DNA of 64,000 bases from contig CM039463.1 in the NCBI GenBank assembly GCA_022414725.1, positions 25,472,366 through 25,536,365 on the forward strand, in the 5' to 3' direction. Of this stretch, positions 22,976-34,800 are shown one piece after another. The notes below the pieces were generated by a model that saw nothing but the letters and a program-made list of their open reading frames with translations, ran no database searches and had not been told where the DNA came from. Origin of the DNA: Microglena sp. YARC (lineage: Eukaryota; Chlorophyta; Chlorophyceae; Chlamydomonadales; Chlamydomonadaceae). Both the position numbers and the translations under genes were made by a program. Within the stretch, counting starts at the first letter, position 1, and each line of letters opens with the position of its first letter.

Positions 22976-23150
22976 CTCTAGTTACATCAAATGTATGAGT
23001 GGGAGCATTGAAGCAGAAGCACATGAGGGGCTTGAATCCCAATGTGGGCGAGGAGGTGAGGTGCACAAGCTAAAACTATGAAGACTAAAATTAAATGTGT
23101 ATCCAGGTGTTTCCTTAAGAATCCAACCAGATGTTATCTATACTCATGAC

Positions 23151-23298
23151 TAGAGACCGGCATATCATATGATGTTGACCTAAGGCGAGTATGATATCAT
23201 ACAAGTTGCATCATATGATCTTGTATATAAATGGTAACTTTAGCCTAGTCAGACTGCCGGCATCATATGAAGACATGATATCATATTGCCGTTCCCTA
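23151..23298. mobile_element. hAT-type MITE (TAGRGACCGGCA family), uninterrupted copy
   Basis: 148-bp element with termini TAGAGACCGGCA and TGCCGTTCCCTA and an interior rich in ATCATATGAT palindromes. Flanking 8-mers CTCATGAC (23143-23150) and CTCATGAA (23299-23306) match at 7 of 8. Related copies: 24926-25103 (inverted) and 37760-38128. Confidence 0.8.
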
Positions 23299-23372
23299 CT
23301 CATGAATAGCAGCGTGCACACCCCTACTTGGCGTTCCCTACTCATGAATAGCAGCGTGCACACCCCTACTTG
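23288..23372. repeat. 42-bp direct duplication
   Basis: CGTTCCCTACTCATGAATAG through CACACCCCTACTTGG occurs twice in tandem. The first copy includes the right end of the MITE above, so the duplication is later than the insertion. Confidence 0.85.
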
Positions 23373-23459
23373 GCGTTCAATACATCGAGTATCGCCTTTT
23401 TTGCTGCTTGGTTGATTTCTCGGTCTGCTCTCTCCCTGCAGATCAGGAGAAAAAGGAAT

Positions 23460-24187
23460 TGTGTGTGAAGCAGTGTCCTTGTGACAGTGATGGTTTGCTA
23501 CACGTCGAAGGAATTTGTAAGGCCTTTTAGTTCTTTGCCCATACATGCATATCATTGTGACAGTCGAGCTTTGTTACAAGTCAAAGGGATTGTGTGTGAA
23601 GCGGTTGAGTGTGATTGTGACAGGAGTGCTCTGTTACAAGTCATAGGAATTGTGTGTGAAGTAGTGTCACTGTGATAATCGTGCTTTGTTACAAGTCATA
23701 GGAATTGTGTGTGGAGCAGTTGGGTGTGATTGTGACAGTTGTGCTCTGTTACAAGTCAAAGGAATTGTGTGTGAAGCAGTGTCACTGTAACAATCGTGCT
23801 TTGTTACAAGTCAAAGGAATTGTGTGTGGAGCAGTTGAGTGTGATTGTGACAGTAGTGCTCTGTTACAAGTCATAGGAATTGTGTGTGAAGCAGTGTCAC
23901 TGTGATAATCGTGCTTTGTTACAAGTCAAAGGAATTGTGTGTGGAGCAGTTGAGTGTGATTGTGACAGTAGTGCTCTGTTACGAGTCAAAGGAATTGTGT
24001 GTGAAGCAGTGTCACTGTAACAATCGTGCTTTGTTACAAGTCAAAGGAATTGTGTGTGGAGCAGTTGAGTGTGATTGTGACAGTAGTGCTCTGTTACAAG
24101 TCAAAGGAATTGTGTGTGAAGCAGTGTCACTGTGATAATCGTGCTTCGCTGCGTGTCAAAGGAATTGTGTGTGAAGCGGTGTCATTG
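23460..24187. repeat. Tandem repeat, GTTACAAGTCAAAGGAATTG
   Basis: Units of about 60 bp with alternating forms (AGTGTGATTGTGACAG versus TGTCACTGTGATAATCG), giving a roughly 120-bp higher-order period. It continues with longer units to about 24820 that contain MITE insertions. Confidence 0.85.
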
Positions 24188-24325
24188 CGGGTATGTTTTT
24201 CAAATCTGAAAGTTTTTTTTCTAGCTTTATGGTTTCCGACCTCCTCCTACTTTTCTTTATAGCGATAATTTGGGCCAAAACGGGGTCAAATGTAGCGATC
24301 GCCATATATAGCGGAAAAATCTCTG
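24188..24325. mobile_element. hAT-type MITE (CAGGGATT family), degraded copy
   Basis: 138 bp from CGGGTATGTTTTTC to GGAAAAATCTCTG, flanked by TGTCATTG and TATCATTG (7 of 8). It contains CTAGCTTTATGGTTTC and the TAGCGATCGC motif shared with 24541-24685 and 41682-41886. Confidence 0.65.
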
Positions 24326-24540
24326 TATCATTGTGAAAGTCGTGGTTTGCTACAAGTCAAAGGAATTTGTCGGGCCTCTTAGTTCTTTGCCCATAAATGC
24401 ATATACATGTGACAGTCGTGGTTTGCTACAAGTCAAAGGAATTTGTAAGGCCTCTTGGTTCTTTGCCCATAAATGCATATCATTGTGACAGTCGTGCTTT
24501 GTTGCAAGTCAAAGGAATTGTGTGTGAAGCGGTGTCATTG

Positions 24541-24685
24541 CAGGGATTGTTTTCAAATCTGAAAGTGGTTTTTTTCTAGCTTTATGGTTTCAGACCTCCT
24601 ACTACTTCATTTTTTGTATAGCGATACTTTTGGCCAAAACGGGGTCAAAAGTAGCGATCGCTATATATAGCGGAAAAAATCCCTT
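24541..24685. mobile_element. hAT-type MITE (CAGGGATT family)
   Basis: 145 bp from CAGGGATTGTTTTC to GGAAAAAATCCCTT, flanked by TGTCATTG (24533-24540) and TGTCATAG (24686-24693), 7 of 8 matching. The target octamer is the same as at 24180-24187, so the two copies probably arose by tandem duplication of one insertion inside the minisatellite. Confidence 0.75.
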
Positions 24686-24845
24686 TGTCATAGTGTGAGT
24701 CGTGGTTTGCTGCAAGTCTAAGGAATTTGTAGGACTTTTTAGTTCTTTGCCCATAAATGCATATCATTGTGACAGTCGTGCTTTGCTACAGGTCAAAGGA
24801 ATATATAGGGCCTCTTAGTTCGTTGCCCATAGACGCAAAAAGAGA

Positions 24846-24912
24846 GAACGTCTGGAGGGGCGTGGTGTTAAGGGGACCCTTCCGTACACCGCAGCTGGGG
24901 AGAGTCACCATA
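24846..24912 (-). repeat. SINE 3' fragment
   Basis: AACGTCTGGAGGGGCGTGGT followed by GTTAAGGGGACCCTTCCGTA matches 39103-39215 and the 3' segment of the SINE at 9652. The tRNA-like head is absent. Confidence 0.55.
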
Positions 24913-24925
24913 AATGCATTATGTA

Positions 24926-25103
24926 TAGGGATAGGCAATATGATATCATATGATATCATGTCATCATATGATTTCATACGATGCCCGCGGCCTGGCTAGG
25001 CTAAAGTTACCATTTATATACAATATCATATGATGCAATTTGTATGATATCATATGAGATCATACTCGCCTTTGGTCAGTATCATATGATTTGCCGATCC
25101 CTA
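24926..25103. mobile_element. hAT-type MITE (TAGGGA family), inverted copy
   Basis: 178 bp between TAGGGATAGGCAATATGATA and TTTGCCGATCCCTA, flanked by a perfect 8-bp duplication ATTATGTA (24918-24925 and 25104-25111). The interior is the inverted form of 23151-23298, including ACTTTGCC-free ATCATATGAT palindromes. Confidence 0.85.
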
Positions 25104-25730
25104 ATTATGTATCATCAACTTTGCCATAATTGCAGTCACCATAATTGCAGTCATCATAACTGCATAATGTACCATCAACTTTGCCATAATTGCAGTCACC
25201 ATAACTGCATAATGTACCAGCTGCCGTGAAGTGAACTGAGTGAAGTGAGTGAGTGAGTGAGTGAGTGAGTTTTTTTAGGGCTGCCATGCATAATGGCTTC
25301 ATCATATCATTTCAGTGTTTCAGTGTCTATCAGTGAGGCAGTGACTCATGCGTGTGTAGATGTAATGTACGAGGCTAGGCATGGTGAATATCAGAGCCTT
25401 TTTTTTCATAAATCTCGAGGCTATTTTGGTAAAAACTCGAGATTTTATTTTCTTCATAAATCTCGAGGCCACAAGTGGCGACCCAAGCCTCATTCTGGGA
25501 CGATGCTGTAGCACCGTCTGTAGAGCGCGAAGCGCCCCTTCTTTAAGGGGAGCCCGGGGGATTTCAGATTCGACCCAGGGCACAAATCACTCAATCGCGG
25601 TCGCACTTCGTGGGGACCAAAGGCACATTTCGCCGAAAACTCGCACACCTGAGGGTCGCACGGTGGTCGCACCGTCGCACATCGTGCGACGCGGTCCCAC
25701 AAAAACAAAACTGATGAAGATGCAATATTT
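25104..25730. other. Short repeats, no gene recognised
   Basis: Holds duplicated CATCAACTTTGCCATAATTG units (25113-25220), a GAGT microsatellite (25240-25270), paired ATAAATCTCGAGGC motifs (25408 and 25455) and a GTCGCAC-rich segment (25600-25690). If MRPL47 has a last exon on this side of the satellite, I could not find it. Confidence 0.4.
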
Positions 25731-28700
25731 TGTTGGTAGGAGGTGGACAAGGTGTGGGGCGACGATTTGAGCATCAGTCTGGTACTCAGGCATGCAGGGG
25801 CGTGCTGACATCAGGCTGGGCCTGGCCAAGTGGCATGATTAGGGTGGGCAACCAGTGAATCAGGTATCAGCGGACGCTAGGTATGGGGCGAGGCGTGGTG
25901 GAGGTGTAAAGTTTTGTAAGCAGGAGGTGGACAAGGTATGAGTCGACAATTTGAGCTATAGTCTGTTACTCAGGCATGCTAGAGCGGGCTGACATCAGGC
26001 TGAGCCTGGCCAAGTGGCATGATTAGGGTGGGCAACCAGTGAATCAGGTATCAGCGGACGCTAGGTATGGGGCAAGGCGTGGTGGAGGTGTAAAGTTTTG
26101 TAAGCAGGAGGTGGACAAGGTATGATCGACAATTTGAGCTATAGTCTGTTACTCAGGCATGCTAGAGCGGGCTGACATCAGGCTGGGCCTGGCCAAGTGG
26201 CATGATTAGGGTGGGCAACCAGTGAATCAGGTATCAGCGGACGCTAGGTATGGGGCGAGGCGTGGTGGAGGTGTAAAGTTTTGTAAGCAGGAGGTGGACA
26301 AGGTATGATCGACAATTTGAGCTATAGTCTGTTACTCAGGCATGCTAGAGCGGGCTGACATCAGGCTGGGCCTGGCCAAGTGGCTGATTAGGGTGGGCAA
26401 CCAGTGAATCAGGTATCAGCGGACGCTAGGTATGGGGCGAGGCGTGGGTGGAGGTGTAAAGTTTTGTAAGCAGGAGGTGGACAAGGTATGAGTCGACAAT
26501 TTGAGCTATAGTCTGTTACTCAGGCATGCTAGAGCGGGCTGACATCAGGCTGGGCCTGGCCAAGTGGCATGATTAGGGTGGGCAACCAGTGAATCAGGTA
26601 TCAGCGCGCTAGGTATGGGGCGAGGCGTGGTGGAGGTGTAAGTTTTGTAAGCAGGAGGTGGACAAGGTATAGTCGGAGCTATAGGGGCATGCTAGGTGAC
26701 AAGCAAGTGGATGATTAGGGTGGGCAACCAGTGAATCAGGTATCAGCGGACGCTAGGTATGGGGCGAGGCGTGTGGAGGTGTAAAGTTTTGTAAGCAGGA
26801 GGTGGACAAGGTATGATCGACAATTTGAGCTATAGTCTGTTACTCAGGCATGCTAGAGCGGGCTGACATCAGGCTGGGCCTGGCCAAGTGGCATGATTAG
26901 GGTGGGCAACCAGTGAATCAGGTATCAGCGGACGCTAGGTATGGGGCGAGGCGTGGTGGAGGTGTAAAGTTTTGTAAGCCAGGAGGTGGACAAGGTATGA
27001 GTCGACAATTTGAGCTATAGTCTGTTACTCAGGCATGCTAGAGCGGCTGACATCAGGCTGGGCTGGCCAAGTGGCATGATTAGGGTGGGCAACCAGTGAA
27101 TCAGGTATCAGCGGACGCTAGGTATGGGCGAGGCGTGTGGAGGTGTAAGTTTTGTAAGCAGGAGGTGGACAAGGTATGATCGACAATTTGAGCTATAGTC
27201 TGTTACTCAGGCATGCTAGAGCGGGCTGACATCAGGCTGGGCCTGGCCAAGTGGCATGATTAGGGTGGGCAACAGTGAATCAGGTATCAGCGGACGCTAG
27301 GTATGGGGCGAGGCGTGGTGGAGGTGTAAAGTTTTGTAAGCAGGAGGTGGACAAGGTATGAGTCGACAATTTGAGCTATAGTCTGTTACTCAGGCATGCT
27401 CAGGCTATGCTCAGGGCGGACGCTAGCCCGTTGGAGGTCAGGAGGTGGACTATGAACACCACTCAGGCATGCTAGAGCGGGCTGACATCAGGTGGCCCAT
27501 GAGGGTGGGCAACCAGTGAATCAGGTATCAGCGGACGCTAGGTTGGGGCGAGGCGTGGTGGAGGTGTAAAGTTTTGTAAGCAGGAGGTGGACAAGGTATG
27601 AGTCGACAATTTGAGCTATAGTCTGTTTACTCAGGCATGCTAGAGCGGGCTGACATCAGGCTGGGCCTGGCCAAGTGGCATGATTAGGGTGGGCAACCAG
27701 TGAATCAGGTATCAGCGGACGCTAGGTATGGGGCGAGGCGTGGTGGAGGTGTAAAGTTTTTGTAAGCAGGAGGTGGACAAGGTATGAGTCGACAATTTGA
27801 GCTATAGTCTGTTACTCAGGCATGCTAGAGCGGGCTGACATCAGGCTGGGCCTGGCCAAGTGGCATGATTAGGGTGGGCAACCAGTGAAATCAGGTATCA
27901 GCGGACGCTAGGTATGGGGCGAGGCGTGGTGGAGGTGTAAAGTTTTGTAAGCAGGAGGTGGACAAGGTATGAGTCGACAATTTGAGCTATAGTCTGTTAC
28001 TCAGGCATGCTAGAGCGGGCTGACATCAGGCTGGGCCTGGCCAAGTGGCATGATTAGGGTGGGCAACCAGTGAATCAGGTATCAGCGGACGCTAGGTATG
28101 GGGCGAGGCGTGGTGGAGGTGTAAAGTTTTGTAAGCAGGAGGTGGACAAGGTATGAGTCGACAATTTGAGCTATAGTCTGTTACTCAGGCATGCTAGAGC
28201 GGGGCTGACATCAGGCTGGGCCTGGCCAAGTGGCATGATTAGGGTGGGCAACCAGTGAATCAGTATCAGCGGACGCTAGGTATGGGGCGAGGCGTGGTGG
28301 AGGTGTAAAGTTTTGTAAGCAGGAGGTGGACAAGGTATGAGTCGACAATTTGAGCTATAGTCTGTTACTCAGGCATGCTAGAGCGGGCTGACATCAGGCT
28401 GGGCCTGGCCAAGTGGCATGATTAGGGTGGGCAACCAGTGAATCAGGTATCAGCGGACGCTAGGTATGGGGCGAGGCGTGGTGGAGGTGTAAAGTTTTGT
28501 AAGCAGGAGGTGGACAAGGTATGAGTCGACAATTTGAGCTATAGTCTGTTACTCAGGCATGCTAGAGCGGGCTGACATCAGGCTGGGCCTGGCCAAGTGG
28601 CATGATTAGGGTGGGCAACCAGTGAATCAGGTATCAGCGGACGCTAGGTATGGGGCGAGGCGTGGTGGAGGTGTAAAGTTTTGTAAGCAGGAGGTGGACA

Positions 28701-31680
28701 AGGTATGAGTCGACAATTTGAGCTATAGTCTGTTACTCAGGCATGCTAGAGCGGGCTGACATCAGGCTGGGCCTGGCCAAGTGGCATGATTAGGGTGGGC
28801 AACCAGTGAATCAGGTATCAGCGGACGCTAGGTATGGGGCGAGGCGTGGTGGAGGTGTAAAGTTTTGTAAGCAGGAGGTGGACAAGGTATGAGTCGACAA
28901 TTTGAGCTATAGTCTGTTTACTCAGGCATGCTAGAGGGGTGGGCGGGCTGACATCAGGCTGGGCCTGGCCAAGTGGCATGATTAGGGTGGGCAACCAGTG
29001 AATCAGGTATCAGCGGACGCTAGGTATGGGGCGAGGCGTGGTGGAGGTGTAAAGTTTTGTAAGCAGGAGGTGGACAAGGTATGAGTCGACAATTTGAGCT
29101 ATAGTCTGTTACTCAGGCATGCTAGAGCGGGCTGACATCAGGCTGGGCCTGGCCAAGTGGCATGATTAGGGTGGGCAACCAGTGAATCAGGTATCAGCGG
29201 ACGCTAGGTATGGGGCGAGGCGTGGTGGAGGTGTAAAGTTTTGTAAGCAGGAGGTGGACAAGGTATGAGTCGACAATTTGAGCTATAGTCTGTTACTCAG
29301 GCATGCTAGAGCGGGCTGACATCAGGCTGGGCCTGGCCAAGTGGCATGATTAGGGTGGGCAACCAGTGAATCAGGTATCAGCGGACGCTAGGTATGGGGC
29401 GAGGCGTGGTGGAGGTGTAAAGTTTTGTAAGCAGGAGGTGGACAAGGTATGATCGACAATTTGAGCTATAGTCTGTTACTCAGGCGATGCTAGAGCGGGC
29501 TGACATTCAGGCTGGGCCTGGCCAAGTGGCATGATTAGGGTGGGCAACCAGTGAATCAGGTATCAGCGGACGCTAGGTATGGGGCGAGGCGTGGTGGAGG
29601 TGTAAAGTTTTGTAAGCAGGAGGTGGACAAGGTATGAGTCGACAATTTGAGCTATAGTCTGTTACTCAGGCATGCTAGAGGCGGGCTGACATCAGGCTGG
29701 GCCTGGCCAAGTGGCATGATTAGGGTGGGCAACCAGTGAATCAGGTATCAGCGGACGCTAGGTATGGGGCGAGGCGTGGTGGAGGTGTAAAGTTTTGTAA
29801 GCAGGAGGTGGACAAGGTATGATCGACAATTTGAGCTATAGTCTGTTACTCAGGCATGCTAGAGCGGGCTGACATCAGGCTGGGCCTGGGCCAAGTGGCA
29901 TGATTAGGGTGGGCAACCAGTGAATCAGGTATCATCGGACGCTAGGTATGGGGCGAGGCGTGGTGGAGGTGTAAAGTTTTGTAAGCAGGAGGGGACAAGG
30001 TATGATCGACAATTTGAGCTATAGTCTGTTACTCAGGCATGGCTAGAGGGGCTGACATCAGGCTGGGCCTGGCAAGTGGCAATGATTAGGGTGGGCCAAC
30101 CAGTGAATCAGGTATCAGCGGACGTAGGTATGGGGCGAGGGCGTGGTGGAGGTGTACAGTTTTGTAAGCAGGAGGTGGACAAGGTATGATCGACAATTTG
30201 AGCTATAGTCTGTTACTCAGGCATGCTAGAGCGGGCTGACATCAGGCTGGGCCTGGCCAGTGGCATGATTAGGGTGGGCAACCAGTGAATCAGGTATCAG
30301 CGGACGCTAGGTATGGGGCGAGGCGTGGTGGAGGTGTAAAGTTTTGTAAGCAGGAGGTGGGACAAGGTATGATCGACAATTTGAGCTATAGTCTGTTACT
30401 CAGGCATGCTAGAGCGGGCTGACATCAGGCTGGGCCTGGCCAAGTGGCATGATTAGGGTGGGCAACCAGTGAATCAGGTATCAGCGGACGCTAGGTATGG
30501 GGCGAGGCGTGGTGGAGGTGTAAAGTTTTGTAGGCAGGAGTGGACAAGGTATGATCGACAATTTGAGCTATAGTCTGTTACTCAGGCATGCTAGAGCGGG
30601 CTGACATCAGGCTGGGCCTGGCCAAGTGGCATGATTAGGGTGGGCAACCAGTGAATCAGGTATCAGCGGACGCTAGGTATGGGGCGAGGCGTGGTGGAGG
30701 TGTAAAGTTTTGTAAGCAGGAGGTGGACAAGGTATGATCGACAATTTGAGCTATAGTCTGTTACTCAGGCATGCTAGAGCGGGCTGACATCAGGCTGGGC
30801 CTGGCCAAGTGGCATGATTAGGGTGGGCAACCAGTGAATCAGGTATCAGCGGACGCTAGGTATGGGGCGAGGCGTGGTGGAGGTGTACAGTTTTGTAAGC
30901 AGGAGTGGGACAAGGTATGATCGACAATTTGAGCTATAGTCTGTTACTCAGGCATGCTAGAGCGGGCTGACATCAGGCTGGGCCTGGCCAAGTGGCATGA
31001 TTAGGGTGGGCAACCAGTGAATCAGGTATCAGCGGACGCTAGGTATGGGGCGAGGCGTGGTGGAGGTGTAAAGTTTTGTAAGCAGGAGGTGGACAAGGTA
31101 TGATCGACAATTTGAGCTATAGTCTGTTACTCAGGCATGCTAGAGCGGGCTGACATCAGGCTGGGCCTGGCCAAGTGGCATGATTAGGGTGGGCAACCAG
31201 TGAATCAGGTATCAGCGGACGCTAGGTATGGGGCGAGGCGTGGTGGAGGTGTACAGTTTTGTAAGCAGGAGGTGGACAAGGTATGATCGACAATTTGAGC
31301 TGTAGTCTGTAACTCAGGCATGCTAGAGCGGGCTGACATCAGGCTGGGCCTGGCCGATTGGTATGATTAGGGTGTCAACCAGTGCATCAGGCATCAGTGG
31401 ACGCTAGATATGGGGCTAGGCATGGTGTAGGTGTAAGATTTGGTTATCAGGAGGTGAACCAGGTGTGGGGCGACGATTTGAGCATCAGTCTGGTACTCAG
31501 GAATGCTACGGCGTGCTGACATCAGGCTGGGCCTGGCCGAGTGGCATGATTTAGGTAGCAACCAGTGAATCAAGAATCAGTGGACACTAGGTATGGGACT
31601 AGACGTGGTACAGATGAAATATTTGGTTAGTAGGAGGTGAACCAGGTGTGGGGCGACGATTTGAGCAACTCATGGCAGTG
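25731..31680. repeat. 184-bp satellite array, about 32 copies
   Basis: Head-to-tail monomers starting at GGAGGTGGACAAGGTATGAG and running through TGAGCTATAGTCTGTTACTC, GCTGACATCAGGCTGGGCCT and GTATCAGCGGACGCTAGGTA. Successive starts at 25927, 26111 and 26294 give a 183-184-bp period. Central copies are nearly identical; the first monomer and the last two (from about 31320) are clearly diverged, the usual pattern for arrays homogenised from the centre. Some monomers (26660-26710, 27400-27500) are scrambled. No coding capacity. Confidence 0.97.
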
Positions 31681-31819
31681 AGGTACATATATGTATATTT
31701 ATTTTATTTATATATTTATATATAATTTAGCACTATATGTAGCACAAGTTTAAATATAGCACAAGTTTTCTTTAACCAGCTTTTCTTTAGCACCTTAAAG
31801 AAAACCTTGAATATCGCAC

Positions 31820-34800
31820 CTCAGCACGGCCATCAACCTGTCCATTGTTGACTTGAGCTCTTCGTAGCGCACTCTGTGTGGATGGAGTTCAATGTGGTCC
31901 ATACCCCTTGGAATTCCTTTCATGTTTTGAATCGCCAAGTCCTTTGGGATATCCTGCCAGTTTAACTCAGTCAGCAGGAGATTCCGCTCTTTCAAACAGG
32001 AGAACCTACATAATGATTAGGTTGTAGATAATAGGTTGAGGTACGAGATTTTGCTATTTCAAGCAGTAGTAGTTCATTTGGGATATCCTGCCAGTTCAAC
32101 TCAGTCAGCAGGAGATTCCGCTCTTTCAAACAGGAGAACCTACATAATCATTAGGTTGTAGATAATAGGTTGAGGTACGAGATTTTGCTATTTCAAGCAG
32201 AAGTAGTTCATTAGGGATATCCTGCCAGTTCATCTCAGTCAGCAGGAGATTCCGCTCTTTCAAACAGGAGAACCTAGGTTGTAAGGGTCACGAGGGGTGC
32301 ATGGGAGGAGTTTGAGGAGTTTTGCTCACACGTTTAATTTATTCAGGCGTACGCCTACTTGCTTTCTCATGCTCACATACTTCAAAAACAAAAACATATT
32401 CTCATGCCTAGACCTAGATACCAGAAAAGGTGGCATGAATTCGAGACCAGAGTCCTTACTAGACCTGGCTAGCTGAAAAGGTGGCACTAATTCACTATAT
32501 ACTCATATACTCATTCATCCATTTCTGATATTTTAAGCAGGTCCACCTTGAGTGTAGGTACCACGAGGGTTTTCACTCTTTCACGCAGGTGCACCTAGAG
32601 TGTAGGTACCACGAGGGTTTTCACTCTTTCACGCAGGTGCACCTAGAGTGTAGGTACCACGAGGTTTTTCACTCTTTCACGCAGGTGCACCTAGAGTGTA
32701 GGTACCATAAGGTTTTCACTCGTTCACGCAGGTGCACCTAGAGTGTAGGTACCACGAGGGTTGCATGGATCAAGCTACTTTTTACTCTCACTTCAATAAA
32801 TACTCTCACTTTAATAATCACATACATTTTATTCTTCCAGACTTATTCATACCTGAGTACTCATTCTTACGTCCATGCTCACATACACACACTCTACTAT
32901 ACACTCATACTCTACTTTACACTCATACTCTACTTTACAATGTATACTCTACTATTCACTCATACTCTACTATACACTCATATTCTACTTTACACTCATA
33001 CTCTACTCTACACTGTATAATCTACTATACACTCATACTCTGCTTTACACGGTATACTCTACTATACACTCATACTCTACTTTACACTGTATACTCAACT
33101 AACCCTCATACTCTACTTTACACTGTATACTCTACTATACCCTTATACTCTACTTTACACTGTATACTCTACTATACCCCCATACTCTACTTTACACTGT
33201 ATACTCTACTATACCCTCATACTCTACTTTGCACTGTATACTCTACTATACCCTCATACTCTACTTCAAACTATATACTCTACTATACCCTCATACTCTA
33301 CTTTACACTGTATACTCTACTATACCCTCATACTCTACTTTACACTGTATACTCTACTATACCCTCATACTCTACTTTACACTGTATACTCTACTATACT
33401 CATACTCTCTTTGCACTGTATACTCTACTCTATACACCTCATACTCTACTTTACACTGTATACTCTACTATACCCTCATACTCTACTTTACACTGAATAC
33501 TCTACTTTACACTGTATACTACTATACTCTATTTACTCTACTTTACACTGTATACTACTCTACTATACCCTCATACTCTACTTTACACTGTATACTACTA
33601 TACCCTCATACTCTACTTTACACTGTATACTCTACTATACCCTCATACTCTACTCACTGTATACTCTACTACTCATACTCTACTTTACACTGTATACTCT
33701 ACTATACCCTCATACTCTACTTTACACTGTATATACTACTATACCCTCATACTCTACTTTACACTGTATACTACTATACCCTCATACTCTACTTTACACT
33801 GTATACTCTACTATATACCCTCATACTCTACTTTACACTGTATACTTTACTACTATATACCCTCATACTCTACTTTACACTGTATACTCTACTATACCTC
33901 ATACTCTACTTTACACTGTATACTCTACTATACCCTCATACTCTACTTTACACTGTATACTCTACTATACCCTCATACTCTACTTTACACTGTATACTCT
34001 ACTATACCCTCATACTCTACTTTACACTGTATACTCTACTATACCCTCATACTCTACTTTACACTGTATACTCTACTATACCCTCATACTCTACTTTACA
34101 CTGTATACTCTACTATACCCTCATACTCTACTTTACACTGTATACTCTACTATACCCTCATACTACTACTTTACACTGTATACTCTACTATACCCTCATA
34201 CTCTACTTTACACTGTATACTCTACTATACCCTCATACTCTACTTTACACTGTATACTCTACTATACCCTCATACTCTACTTTACACTGTATACTCTACT
34301 ATACCCTCATACTCTACTTTACACTGTATACTCTACTATACCCTCATACTCTACTTTACACTGTATACTCTACTATACCCTCATACTCTACTTTACACTG
34401 TATACTCTACTATACCCTCATACTCTACTTTACACTGTATACTCTACTATACCCTCATACTCTACTTTACACTGTATACTCTACTATACCCTCATACTCT
34501 ACTTTACACTGTATACTCTACTATACACTCATACTCTACTTTACACTGTATACTCTACTTACCCTCATACTCTACTTTACACTGTATACTCTACTATACC
34601 CTCCCTACTCTACTTTACACTGTATACTCTACTATACCCTCATACTCTACTTTACACTGTATACTCTACTATACACTCATACTCTACTTTACACTGTATA
34701 CTCTACTATACCCTCATACTCTACTTTACACTGTATACTCTACTATACCTCATACTCTACTTTACACTGTATACTCTACTATACCCTCATACTCTACTTT

